From Heyndrickxia coagulans 36D1 (lineage in GTDB: Bacteria > Bacillota > Bacilli > Bacillales > Bacillaceae_C), in the NCBI RefSeq assembly GCF_000169195.2, contig NC_016023.1, positions 1,736,001 through 1,800,000 of the forward strand: a DNA stretch of 64,000 nt, in the 5' to 3' direction. The number at the start of each line of letters is the position of its first letter. Positions within the stretch are counted from its first letter, which is position 1. The notes beneath the pieces were generated by a model. That model made no database searches. It was not told where the DNA came from and saw only the letters and a list, made by a program, of their open reading frames with translations. The position numbers and the translations under genes are program-made. This document shows positions 10,941 to 19,316 of this stretch, piece after piece.

Positions 10941-11526
10941 AATGGCTGTTTTTGCATCGGGCAGCGGCACCAATTTCCAGGCGATTTGTGATGCAGTCAA
11001 AAAAGGGGAACTTGATGCCGCGATTGAACTGCTGGTATGTGACCGTGAAGATGCGTATGTCATCCGCCGGGCAGCACAGGAAAACATCCCGGCGTTTGTG
11101 TTCAATCCGAAAACGTATCCGGATAAGCGGGCGTATGAGCAGGAAATTTTGGCGCAGTTACAGAAAAAACAGATTGAATGGATCATCCTGGCCGGCTATA
11201 TGCGGCTGATCGGGCCGGTGCTCCTGAATCAGTATCCACGGAAAATCATCAATATCCATCCGTCGTTGCTGCCGGCTCTCCCGGGAAAAAATGCGATCGG
11301 GCAGGCGCTTGCGGCAGGCGTGAAAATAACGGGCGTAACCGTTCATTATGTCGATGAAGGCATGGATACCGGGCCGATTATTGCACAGGCGGCTGTCCCT
11401 GTGCTTGACGGGGACACATACGAAACACTGGCGGCAAGAATTCATCAGACAGAGCATATGCTGTATCCGGATGTGCTCAGGAAGCTAGTGGAAAATCAAA
11501 CCAACATGGAGGTTTTACCAGAATGA
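10933..11526 (+). CDS. purN: GAR transformylase, PurN
   Basis: 197 residues. It transfers a formyl group from 10-formyl-THF to glycinamide ribonucleotide. The start [18 protein letters not shown] carries the phosphate loop. The catalytic Asn-His-Asp set is seen in [14 protein letters not shown] and the later [13 protein letters not shown]. The ATG at 10933 overlaps the purM stop and follows a GGGAGCAGAGG site. Overlaps purH by 4 nt. Confidence 0.95.
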   Translation: MHKMAVFASGSGTNFQAICDAVKKGELDAAIELLVCDREDAYVIRRAAQENIPAFVFNPKTYPDKRAYEQEILAQLQKKQIEWIILAGYMRLIGPVLLNQYPRKIINIHPSLLPALPGKNAIGQALAAGVKITGVTVHYVDEGMDTGPIIAQAAVPVLDGDTYETLAARIHQTEHMLYPDVLRKLVENQTNMEVLPE

Positions 11527-13052
11527 AAAGAGCATTAATCAGTGTATCGGATAAAACAGGGGTAACGGCATTTGCACAAAGTTTGAGCGGGCTCGGCTTT
11601 GAAATTCTCTCAACCGGCGGCACGAAAAAAGCGCTGGAAGAAGCCGGCGTGCCTGTTACGGGGGTGGAAGAGGTAACAGGTTTCCCGGAAATTTTGGAAG
11701 GCAGGGTAAAAACGCTCCATCCAAATATCCACGGCGGGCTTTTGGCAAAACGGACGCCGGACCATGAACAGCAAATCGCAGCGCACGGGATCAAACCGAT
11801 TGACCTTGTCTGTGTCAACCTTTATCCGTTCCGAGAGACGATTGCAAAGGCGGATGTCACGGAAGAAGAGGCCATTGAAAATATTGATATCGGCGGACCG
11901 TCAATGCTGCGTGCGGCTGCAAAAAATTTCGAATATGTCACCGTTGTTACGGACGCAGGGGACTACGGCAAAGTGATTGACGAAATCAAAACGCACGGCG
12001 ATGTGACGAAAGATACGAAAAAAGCGTTGGCTGCAAAAGTTTTCCGCCATACAGCAGCGTATGACGCCATGATTGCCGATTATATGACAACGCTTGTTGG
12101 CGAAGAGGCCCCGGAGAATGTCACTTTTACATATGAGCTCAAGCAAACGCTCCGTTACGGGGAAAACCCGCACCAAAAAGCAAGCTTTTATATTAACCCG
12201 CTTGGTTCGCCGTTTTCGATTGCGCATGCAAGGCAGCTGCACGGCAAAGCATTATCGTACAATAATATCCGCGATGCAGATGCCGCCCTGCAGATCGTAA
12301 AAGATTTCAAGGAACCGGCAGCTGTAGCCGTAAAGCATATGAATCCGTGCGGCATCGGGGTCGGAGATTCGGCGCTTGAAGCGTATAAAAAAGCGTACGA
12401 GGCAGATTCGAAATCGATTTTCGGCGGCATCGTCGCATTCAACCGGCCTGTTGACCCGGAAACGGCCAAGCTGCTACATGAAATTTTTCTCGAAATTGTA
12501 ATTGCCCCGTCGTTTGCGGACGAAGCGTTTGACATTTTGGCAAGCAAGAAAAATATCCGCCTTTTGACTGTGCCTTTTACGGAAGCGCACAAACCGGAAA
12601 AAATCATTACTTCCGTAGAAGGCGGGCTGCTGATCCAGGATCAGGACACCTATACTTTAGATGAAGCCCAAGTGAAAACTGTCACAAAACGTGAGCCGAC
12701 AGAACAGGAATGGAAGGCTTTAAAACTGGCCTGGAAAGTGGTAAAACATGTGAAATCAAATGCGATTGTGGTGACGGATACTGAAAAAACGCTTGGCATC
12801 GGCGCCGGGCAGATGAACCGCGTTGGCGCGGCAGAAATTGCGTTGGCCCAGGCCGGCGAAAAAGCAAAAGGAGCCGCGATGGCATCCGATGCGTTTTTCC
12901 CGATGGACGACACTGTCGAAGCAGCTGCCAAAGCTGGCATTACCGCGATCATCCAGCCGGGCGGCTCCATCCGCGACGAAGACTCCATTAAAAAGGCCGA
13001 TGAATACGGCATCGCCATGGTCTTCACCGGCATCCGCCACTTTAAACACTAA
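11523..13052 (+). CDS. purH: AICAR transformylase / IMP cyclohydrolase, PurH
   Basis: 509 residues, bifunctional, for the last two steps to IMP. The N-terminal MGS-like cyclohydrolase domain ([17 protein letters not shown], then [15 protein letters not shown]) is followed by the AICAR transformylase domain with [13 protein letters not shown] and SDAFFPMDD. It overlaps purN (ATGA). A 263-nt gap to purD follows, longer than other junctions in the operon. Confidence 0.96.
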   Translation: MKRALISVSDKTGVTAFAQSLSGLGFEILSTGGTKKALEEAGVPVTGVEEVTGFPEILEGRVKTLHPNIHGGLLAKRTPDHEQQIAAHGIKPIDLVCVNLYPFRETIAKADVTEEEAIENIDIGGPSMLRAAAKNFEYVTVVTDAGDYGKVIDEIKTHGDVTKDTKKALAAKVFRHTAAYDAMIADYMTTLVGEEAPENVTFTYELKQTLRYGENPHQKASFYINPLGSPFSIAHARQLHGKALSYNNIRDADAALQIVKDFKEPAAVAVKHMNPCGIGVGDSALEAYKKAYEADSKSIFGGIVAFNRPVDPETAKLLHEIFLEIVIAPSFADEAFDILASKKNIRLLTVPFTEAHKPEKIITSVEGGLLIQDQDTYTLDEAQVKTVTKREPTEQEWKALKLAWKVVKHVKSNAIVVTDTEKTLGIGAGQMNRVGAAEIALAQAGEKAKGAAMASDAFFPMDDTVEAAAKAGITAIIQPGGSIRDEDSIKKADEYGIAMVFTGIRHFKH

Positions 13053-13315
13053 CAGAAAAGCGCAGCGTACGGCTTACTTTGGCGGACACAATGACTGCAG
13101 GCGAACCGATGCCCGCTTATCAAAAGGGAAAAGGCGCAGAAGTACGCAAGCCCGGGAAGCAGAGCCGGGTAAACAGAAAAGCGAAGGCCACTGTCCGGCC
13201 AGGACCGGCGAACGTTTCGGCAGGAAATTTGTCCCTGGGTGCCCGTTATATCAGATCATAAAATTAGTCAGAAGACCTTACAAAATAATGGACAAAGAGA
13301 GGAGGCCACGTTAAA
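13053..13315 (+). other. Unusual 263-nt gap between purH and purD
   Basis: Other junctions in this operon overlap or are under 90 nt. This gap holds two near-copies of ACAGAAAAGCG (about 13053 and 13173) and a CCCGG/CCGGG hairpin. A 60-codon open frame (13079-13261) has no convincing ribosome site or family resemblance. The purD ribosome site (AGAGGAGG) is at its right end. No clear terminator. Confidence 0.6.
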
Positions 13316-14566
13316 ATGAAAGTACTTGTAATCGGCAGCGGCGGCCGCGAGCATGCCGTCTGCAAAAAATTATCGGAAAGCGCCCGCGTTGATAAAATTT
13401 ATTGCGCACCGGGAAACGGCGGCATTGCGCAAATCGCCGAAATCGTTCCGATCCATGAAACGGACACGGCTTCTTTGCTTGCTTTTGCAAAAGACAAGGG
13501 CATTGAACTGACAGTTGTCGGTCCGGAAGCCCCTTTAAGCGCAGGGATTGTCGACGAATTTCAAAATGCCGGCTTGAAAATATTCGGGCCGACAAAACAA
13601 GCGGCTCGGATTGAAAGCAGCAAAGCATTCGCAAAAGAACTGATGCAAAAATACAGCATTCCGACTGCGGATTACCGTGTTTTTTCCGACTATGCAGAGG
13701 CAGAAAAACATATTGAAAAAAAAGGCGCACCGATCGTCATTAAAGCAGACGGCCTCGCCGCCGGAAAAGGTGTAACCGTTGCGATGACACCGGGAGAAGC
13801 AAAGGATGCGCTCCGTGCCGCCCTGATCGGGAAGAAATTCGGGGAAGCCTCAAACCAAGTGGTTGTAGAAGAATTTTTAAAAGGGGAAGAATTTTCCCTG
13901 ATGGCGTTTGTCCGGGAAGAAGAAGTGTATCCCATGGTCATCGCGCGCGACCATAAGCGTGCCTATGACGGTGACAGCGGCCCGAATACAGGCGGAATGG
14001 GCGCCTACTCCCCGGTTCCGCAAATCCCGGATGAAGAAGTGAAAAAGGCAGTGGAACATATTTTGCGCCCGGCAGCTAGAGCGTTGAAAGAGGAAGGCTG
14101 CCCGTTTACCGGCGTCCTGTATGCCGGCTTAATGTTGACCGAAAATGGCGTAAAGGTGATTGAATTCAATGCCCGTTTCGGTGACCCGGAAACGGAGGTT
14201 GTGCTCGAAAGGCTTGAATCGGATCTGGCAGAGATTTTTCTCGATCTGTTGGACGGCAAAACTCCTTCCATCAAGTGGCGCAAGGAAGCTGTATTAGGGG
14301 TTGTGATTGCGGCAAACGGCTATCCGGGTGCGTACGAAAAAGGGATTCCCATTCCGTCGCTTTCAAAATTGAAGTCTTTTGTTTTCCATGCCGGCACGCG
14401 TCTGGAGGGGGAAAGGCTTGTATCAAACGGCGGCAGGGTTCTTTTCATCGGAAGGAGAGCCGGTACGCTGGAAGAAGCGAGAAAAGCACTGTATCATGAA
14501 TTGGAAAGGCTCCGTTTGGATGGTTTTTTTTACCGGAGAGATATCGGAAAAAGAAATCAGGCTTAG
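13316..14566 (+). CDS. purD: GAR synthetase, PurD
   Basis: 416 residues. An ATP-grasp ligase joining phosphoribosylamine and glycine. VLVIGSGGREHAVCKKL opens the protein. IKADGLAAGKGVTVA binds ATP, and the family motif GPNTGGMGAYSP and FNARFGDPETEVVLERL follow. Last gene of the operon, with a strong terminator 7 nt after the stop. The C-terminal tail (about the last 30 residues) is basic and less conserved. Confidence 0.95.
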   Translation: MKVLVIGSGGREHAVCKKLSESARVDKIYCAPGNGGIAQIAEIVPIHETDTASLLAFAKDKGIELTVVGPEAPLSAGIVDEFQNAGLKIFGPTKQAARIESSKAFAKELMQKYSIPTADYRVFSDYAEAEKHIEKKGAPIVIKADGLAAGKGVTVAMTPGEAKDALRAALIGKKFGEASNQVVVEEFLKGEEFSLMAFVREEEVYPMVIARDHKRAYDGDSGPNTGGMGAYSPVPQIPDEEVKKAVEHILRPAARALKEEGCPFTGVLYAGLMLTENGVKVIEFNARFGDPETEVVLERLESDLAEIFLDLLDGKTPSIKWRKEAVLGVVIAANGYPGAYEKGIPIPSLSKLKSFVFHAGTRLEGERLVSNGGRVLFIGRRAGTLEEARKALYHELERLRLDGFFYRRDIGKRNQA

Positions 14567-14572
14567 CCCTTG

Positions 14573-14619
14573 AGGCAAAAGGCTGGAAAATCCCGGCCTT
14601 TTGCCTGGTATGTTTTTTG
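14573..14619 (+). terminator. Intrinsic terminator of the pur operon
   Basis: A 14-bp stem (AGGCAAAAGGCTGG with CCGGCCTTTTGCCT) and a short loop are followed by a T-rich tract ending in six Ts. Confidence 0.9.
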
Positions 14620-14661
14620 CACAGTTGGTAATGTTTCCCATTCCTTATATTGCCTTCTCGT

Positions 14662-14892
14662 TTACACTTCTTCCTGGCCGCCATTCATTTGCCGGTTTTG
14701 AATGAGATCTGTTACAGGGCAGTAACGGACAATCCCTTCTCCCACTTTCATGGCACCCATGAGCGCAACACATAAATAGCTGCAGCGCCCCGGTTTTTTC
14801 GATAATTTAGCTGTGGCCCATGCAAGCGAAGTGAGCCCGCACGTAATCCGGATTAAGGCATTTAAAATGCCAATATTGGGTGCGATTTTCAT
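14662..14892 (-). CDS. Small DUF2892 (YgaP-like) membrane protein
   Basis: 76 residues starting MKIAPNIGILNALIRITCGL. The asparagine-rich start followed by two hydrophobic segments around GLTSLAWATA and YLCVALMGAMKVGEGIVRYCPV is the DUF2892 pattern, often found alone or after rhodanese domains. The ATG at 14892 lies 9 nt after GGAAAGGAG; upstream in-frame ATGs overlap that site. Cys residues at the second segment (RYCPV) are typical. Role unknown. It is transcribed against its neighbours. Confidence 0.7.
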   Translation of the reverse strand: MKIAPNIGILNALIRITCGLTSLAWATAKLSKKPGRCSYLCVALMGAMKVGEGIVRYCPVTDLIQNRQMNGGQEEV

Positions 14893-14997
14893 GATGAACA
14901 TCTCCTTTCCCATGTTTTCGAACTTCTTTACTGCTTTAATGGATAAAATATGGTAATATATGAATATATTAGGGTCTCCCTAGGGAGGAATGAGACA

Positions 14998-16740
14998 ATG
15001 CTTGACCAACGTTACAGATGGAAAAACAAACAAATCAGGGAACATGTCGCCGTGCTGGACGGCAAGCTTTCGCCAGACATGGTTTTAACAAATGCCCGGT
15101 TTCTTCATTCGACGTTAAGAAAATGGGTTACGGGCAATATTTGGATTTATCAGGACCGGATTGTATACACCGGGGAAAAACTGCCTGAAAAGACATCCGG
15201 ATGCGAAATCACCGATTGCTCGGGGCAGTGGCTTGTGCCCGGGTATATTGAACCGCATGTCCATCCGTTTCAACTTTATAATCCCCAAACCTTTGCCCAT
15301 TATGCAGCGCAAAAAGGGACAACAACATTGATCAACGATAACCTCATGCTCGTTTTATTAACAGACAAAAAGAAAGCGTTTTCTCTGATGCAAAAGCTCC
15401 GCCATTCACCGGTTACGATGTATTGGTGGGCCCGGTTCGACGGGCAGACGGAGCTTGTGGACGAAGAAATGGTTTTTTCTCACGAGTGTGTAAAATCGTG
15501 GCTCGAGCATGATGCTGTCCTGCAGGGAGGGGAATTGACCGGCTGGCCGAAACTGGCGGACGGCGACGACTTAATACTCCATTGGATTCAGGAAGCCAAG
15601 CGGATGCGGAAAAAAATTGAAGGCCATTTCCCGGGTGCCTCCGAGAAAACATTGGCAAAAATGATGCTGTTTGGGGCAGACTGTGACCATGAAGCGATGA
15701 CGGGCAAGGAAGTACTGAACCGGCTGATGCAGGGATACACGGTGTCTTTGCGCCACTCATCCATCCGCCCCGATCTGCCTGTGTTACTGGATGAAATGAA
15801 AGCGCTCGGCATTGACCAGTATGATCAAATGTTTTTTACAACCGACGGCAGCTCGCCTGCTTTTTACGAAGAAGGCGTGATCGACAGGATGATTCAAATC
15901 GCGATGGAACACGGGGTGCCCCCGGTGGACGCATACTTAATGGCAAGCTACAATGTGGCGCGTTACTACAATATCCAGCATTTGCACGGTATCATTGCAA
16001 CAGGCCGGGTGGCAAGTATCAATTTTTTGGAGAGCGAAACAAATCCGGTGCCTGTTTCGGTTCTGTCGAAAGGAGTTTGGTTGAAAAAAGATGGCAAAGG
16101 AATCGAACCGGAAGAACCGGTCGATTGGGCATTGTACGGTCAAGGCCCGCTTGAACTGGATTGGGATCTCGAACCGGACGATTTGCAATTTTCCATGCCA
16201 TTCGGACTAGAGATGTCCAACAGTGTCATTACAAGGCCGTACTCCATTTCGTATGACGTATCGTATGAAGTGCTTCCGGACAACTATGAAGATAATTTTC
16301 TCATGTTAATGAATAAAAAAGGAAAATGGCGGATCAACACACTGGTGAAAGGATTTGCCAAAAATCTGATGGGCCTTGCCTCTTCTTATTCATCAACAGG
16401 CGACATTCTTTGCATTGGAAAATCAAAGAGCGATATGCTGCTTGCATTTAAACGGATGAAAGAAATGGGCGGCGGCATCGTGATTGCGGAAAACGGGAAA
16501 ATCATCCATGAGATTCCGCTCCCGGTCGGCGGCATCATGTCGGATAAAAGCATGGATGAACTGATCGGGGATATGAAAAAATTTTCCAGTATTTTAAGGG
16601 ACCGCGGCTATGCATATGATGATCCGATGTATTCTTTGCTCTTTTTATGCGCGACCCATTTGCCCTATATCCGGATCACTTCCAAAGGAATGTACGATGT
16701 GATGAAGAAAACGATACTCTTTCCAACAATAATGCGTTAA
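14998..16740 (+). CDS. yerA: Adenine deaminase-like amidohydrolase, YerA
   Basis: 580 residues. The metal-dependent hydrolase fold is shown by VPGYIEPHVHPFQLYNP (HxH metal ligands) and GLRHSS-type segments such as VSLRHSSIRPDLP, then FTTDGSSP. It resembles B. subtilis YerA, annotated as a putative adenine deaminase; the substrate is not certain. The start MLDQRYRWKNKQ at 14998 follows a GGAGG site; an upstream in-frame start at 14950 lacks one. Its place directly after the purine operon would suit purine salvage. Confidence 0.85.
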   Translation: MLDQRYRWKNKQIREHVAVLDGKLSPDMVLTNARFLHSTLRKWVTGNIWIYQDRIVYTGEKLPEKTSGCEITDCSGQWLVPGYIEPHVHPFQLYNPQTFAHYAAQKGTTTLINDNLMLVLLTDKKKAFSLMQKLRHSPVTMYWWARFDGQTELVDEEMVFSHECVKSWLEHDAVLQGGELTGWPKLADGDDLILHWIQEAKRMRKKIEGHFPGASEKTLAKMMLFGADCDHEAMTGKEVLNRLMQGYTVSLRHSSIRPDLPVLLDEMKALGIDQYDQMFFTTDGSSPAFYEEGVIDRMIQIAMEHGVPPVDAYLMASYNVARYYNIQHLHGIIATGRVASINFLESETNPVPVSVLSKGVWLKKDGKGIEPEEPVDWALYGQGPLELDWDLEPDDLQFSMPFGLEMSNSVITRPYSISYDVSYEVLPDNYEDNFLMLMNKKGKWRINTLVKGFAKNLMGLASSYSSTGDILCIGKSKSDMLLAFKRMKEMGGGIVIAENGKIIHEIPLPVGGIMSDKSMDELIGDMKKFSSILRDRGYAYDDPMYSLLFLCATHLPYIRITSKGMYDVMKKTILFPTIMR

Positions 16741-16873
16741 AATAATAAAGTAATGGAAATGGTTAAGCGTGGCGTAAAAAGGGAGATGGTTCGTTTCTAA
16801 AAAACCTCTTTCTGTACGGCAGGTTGCGGTTTGCCGTTCGGTGTATTTAAGAAATGTGATTGGAGTTGCAAAA

Positions 16874-17881
16874 ATGGGAAAGAAACGACTGATTGGTCTG
16901 ATGTTCCTCCTGTTGGTGCTATCGGCATGCGGCCGCCAGCATGGTACAGGCAGTCAGCAGCAGGGAGCCGGAAAATCTGCGGCACACCGGTGGACCGCAC
17001 CGCTGACAGGGCTTCGGACAACAAACAGGCCAGCAAAACGGGCGGTTGCCGTCATGATCAATAATCATCCGCTTGCACGCCCGCAGTCAGGGTTAAGTTC
17101 AGCCGATGTGGTCTATGAAGCCCTGGCAGAAGGGGAAATCACCCGGTTTGTCGCAATTTTTGAGAGCCATATGCCGGCCAAATTCGGGCCTGTCCGGAGC
17201 GCCAGACCGTATTTCATCAAGCTGGCAAAGGGATACGATGCTTTATATATTGCCCACGGCTACAGCCCGGGCGCGAAAAAGCTGCTCGATTCGGGCTATG
17301 TCGATGAACTGAACGGCATGCAGTATGACGGCACTTTGTTCAAACGGTCGGCGGCCAGAAAAGCGCCCCATAATTCCTATATCACTTATCAAAATATTTT
17401 AAAGGGCGCACGGAAAAAAGGCTATGTAATGAACCAGCCTCCGTCTCCTCTTTCTTTTGCCTCTGCCAATGAAGTGAAAAACATTTCGGGCATTTCTGCG
17501 GGGAAAGTCAGTATCCGTTATTCAAGCCGGGAAAATTTAAATGCCGTGTACCGGTATAACGCAGAAAAAGGAAAGTATGACCGCTACTCTGGCGGGGTGG
17601 AGACGGTGGATGCAAACAACGATCAACCGGTCCTCATCGACAATTTGTTCATTGTTGCTGCTAAACATAAGCTGATTGACAGTCACGGGCGCAAGGATAT
17701 TGATTTAACATCTGGAGGCAAAGCGTATCTCATCCAAAAGGGAAAGCTCCGGGAAGTCGAATGGGAAAATGACAACGGCAGGATTCTTCCGTATCAAAAC
17801 GGGGAACCGGTCAAACTGGTGCCGGGAAAAACATGGATCAATATTGTACCAACTTTAAGCAGTGTTACCGTTACAGATTAG
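16874..17881 (+). CDS. yerB: DUF3048 lipoprotein, YerB
   Basis: 335 residues. An N-terminal lipoprotein signal (MGKKRLIGLMFLLLVLSAC) has lipobox LSAC with Cys19, so the mature protein is anchored outside the membrane. The DUF3048 region follows (ARPQSGLSSADVVYEALAEG, GPVRSARPYFIKLAKGYDAL). Function unknown. ATG 16874 follows TGGAG. Located between yerA and yerC as in B. subtilis. Confidence 0.9.
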   Translation: MGKKRLIGLMFLLLVLSACGRQHGTGSQQQGAGKSAAHRWTAPLTGLRTTNRPAKRAVAVMINNHPLARPQSGLSSADVVYEALAEGEITRFVAIFESHMPAKFGPVRSARPYFIKLAKGYDALYIAHGYSPGAKKLLDSGYVDELNGMQYDGTLFKRSAARKAPHNSYITYQNILKGARKKGYVMNQPPSPLSFASANEVKNISGISAGKVSIRYSSRENLNAVYRYNAEKGKYDRYSGGVETVDANNDQPVLIDNLFIVAAKHKLIDSHGRKDIDLTSGGKAYLIQKGKLREVEWENDNGRILPYQNGEPVKLVPGKTWINIVPTLSSVTVTD

Positions 17882-17949
17882 GCAGGGGTTCGGGCAGTCC
17901 GGCAGAGCCGTGCTGGAAAGCAATAGAGTAAAGGAGAAGAAAAACGTTT

Positions 17950-18282
17950 ATGCAAATAGACAAATTACGCGGAAAAGCGCTGGATCAGCTGTTTGAAGCG
18001 ATCCTGTCGCTTGAAACGATTGAAGAGTGCTACCGTTTTTTTGACGATTTATGCACCGTCAACGAAATTCAGGCGATGACGCAGCGCCTGGAAGTGGCGA
18101 GAATGCTGCGCAACGATAAGACGTACCATGCGATTGAGACGGAAACCGGCGCGAGCACAGCTACTATCTCCCGTGTCAAACGCTGCCTGAATTATGGCAA
18201 CGATTCCTACCAGATGGTCCTCGACCGGATCGAAAAAAAACAAAGGCAGGAAAACCGTACAGAAGAAGAACCATCAGAATAA
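17950..18282 (+). CDS. yerC: TrpR-like DNA-binding protein, YerC
   Basis: 110 residues of the YerC/YecD family, related in fold to the Trp repressor. The helix-turn-helix lies near DKTYHAIETETGASTATISR, preceded by NEIQAMTQRLEVARML. It probably regulates transcription, but the target and ligand are unknown. An AAAGGAGA site precedes the ATG, and a terminator follows directly. Confidence 0.88.
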   Translation: MQIDKLRGKALDQLFEAILSLETIEECYRFFDDLCTVNEIQAMTQRLEVARMLRNDKTYHAIETETGASTATISRVKRCLNYGNDSYQMVLDRIEKKQRQENRTEEEPSE

Positions 18283-18289
18283 AAAGAAA

Positions 18290-18320
18290 AAGCTCTTCTT
18301 TTAAAAGAAGGGCTTTTTTT
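18290..18320 (+). terminator. Intrinsic terminator after yerC
   Basis: AGCTCTTCTTTT pairs with AAAAGAAGGGCT and ends in seven Ts. The rest of the gap to pcrB (to 18583) holds a promoter-like sequence near its right end and nothing else I recognise. Confidence 0.85.
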
Positions 18321-18537
18321 ACGCAGAACAACCGCTTTTCGTGATAGAATCACGGGGCTTGGCGCATCTTGCTAGAAAAGTTGCGCTTTTCATTTTTCCT
18401 TCTGCCGGCACCGCTTTTTTTGCATAAGCATACAGGAGAGATTTTCCGGCTTTAATGGGGGGAAAGCGCGGCGTTTCCGGGCAGGCCTGTTATATTTTCC
18501 CGTTCCGATGAAAAGCTTTTTTGCCTGTACCTTCAAA

Positions 18538-18546
18538 TGCTATAAT
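18538..18546 (+). promoter_or_regulatory. Probable pcrB-pcrA-ligA promoter (extended -10)
   Basis: TGCTATAAT is an extended -10 element. No clear -35 at the ideal distance. It lies about 38 nt before the pcrB start. Confidence 0.45.
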
Positions 18547-18583
18547 GGGCTATGATGGATGAAGAATGGAGGATTTCCGGTTG

Positions 18584-19279
18584 ATGTATGATGTGCGTGA
18601 ATGGCGGCATGCCTTCAAATTGGATCCGAATAAAGATATTTCGGAAAAAGATTTGGAAAAAGTTTGCGAGTCCGGCACGGATGCAGTGATTATCGGTGGA
18701 ACGGACGGTGTCACCCTTGATAACACGTTACAGTTAATGTCAAGGGTGAGAAGATACGCCGTGCCGTGCTGCCTCGAAGTATCGGATCCGGACGCAATCG
18801 CACCAGCTTATGACCTTTACTTGATTCCGGCGGTTTTAAACAGCAAAAATACAACTTGGATCACCGGTGCCCACCATAAAGCAGTGAAAGCATACGGGGA
18901 ATGGATGAATTGGAATGAGATCGTCATGGAAGGCTACTGTATTTTAAATCCGGACTGTAAAGCCGCTCAGCTTGCAGAAGCAGCAACCGGCCTTGATGAC
19001 GACGACGTTCTCGCTTATGCAAGCATGGCGGAGCATATGTTCAAGTTTCCGGTTTTTTATTTGGAATACAGCGGCACTTACGGAGATCCAAAGCTTGTTG
19101 AAAAAGTGAAAACAGTACTGGAAGATACCGTTTTGTTTTACGGCGGCGGCATCCGCACTGCGGCACAGGCTGCGGAGATGGCACGGGCTGCAGATGTAGT
19201 GGTCGTCGGCAATGTGGTTTATGAAAATATACACGAGGCCGTGAAAACGGTTCGGGTTGTAAAGCAAACAGGTTTGTGA
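18584..19279 (+). CDS. pcrB: Heptaprenylglyceryl phosphate synthase, PcrB
   Basis: 231 residues, TIM-barrel fold. It joins glycerol-1-phosphate and heptaprenyl diphosphate to make an archaea-like ether lipid precursor. Motifs: [39 protein letters not shown] and the phosphate-binding FYGGGIRT and VVVGNVVYE loops. I chose ATG 18584 (MYDVREW), which matches the family start and follows GGAGG at 18570. First of a row with pcrA, ligA and camS. Confidence 0.93.
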   Translation: MYDVREWRHAFKLDPNKDISEKDLEKVCESGTDAVIIGGTDGVTLDNTLQLMSRVRRYAVPCCLEVSDPDAIAPAYDLYLIPAVLNSKNTTWITGAHHKAVKAYGEWMNWNEIVMEGYCILNPDCKAAQLAEAATGLDDDDVLAYASMAEHMFKFPVFYLEYSGTYGDPKLVEKVKTVLEDTVLFYGGGIRTAAQAAEMARAADVVVVGNVVYENIHEAVKTVRVVKQTGL

Positions 19280-19316
19280 TAAAATAGAACAAACATTCTC
19301 ATTTGGTGGTGAAATC

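Noticed and set aside
13079-13261. 60-codon open frame between purH and purD
   Set aside because: No convincing ribosome site, no recognisable family and unusual composition; left as part of the spacer.
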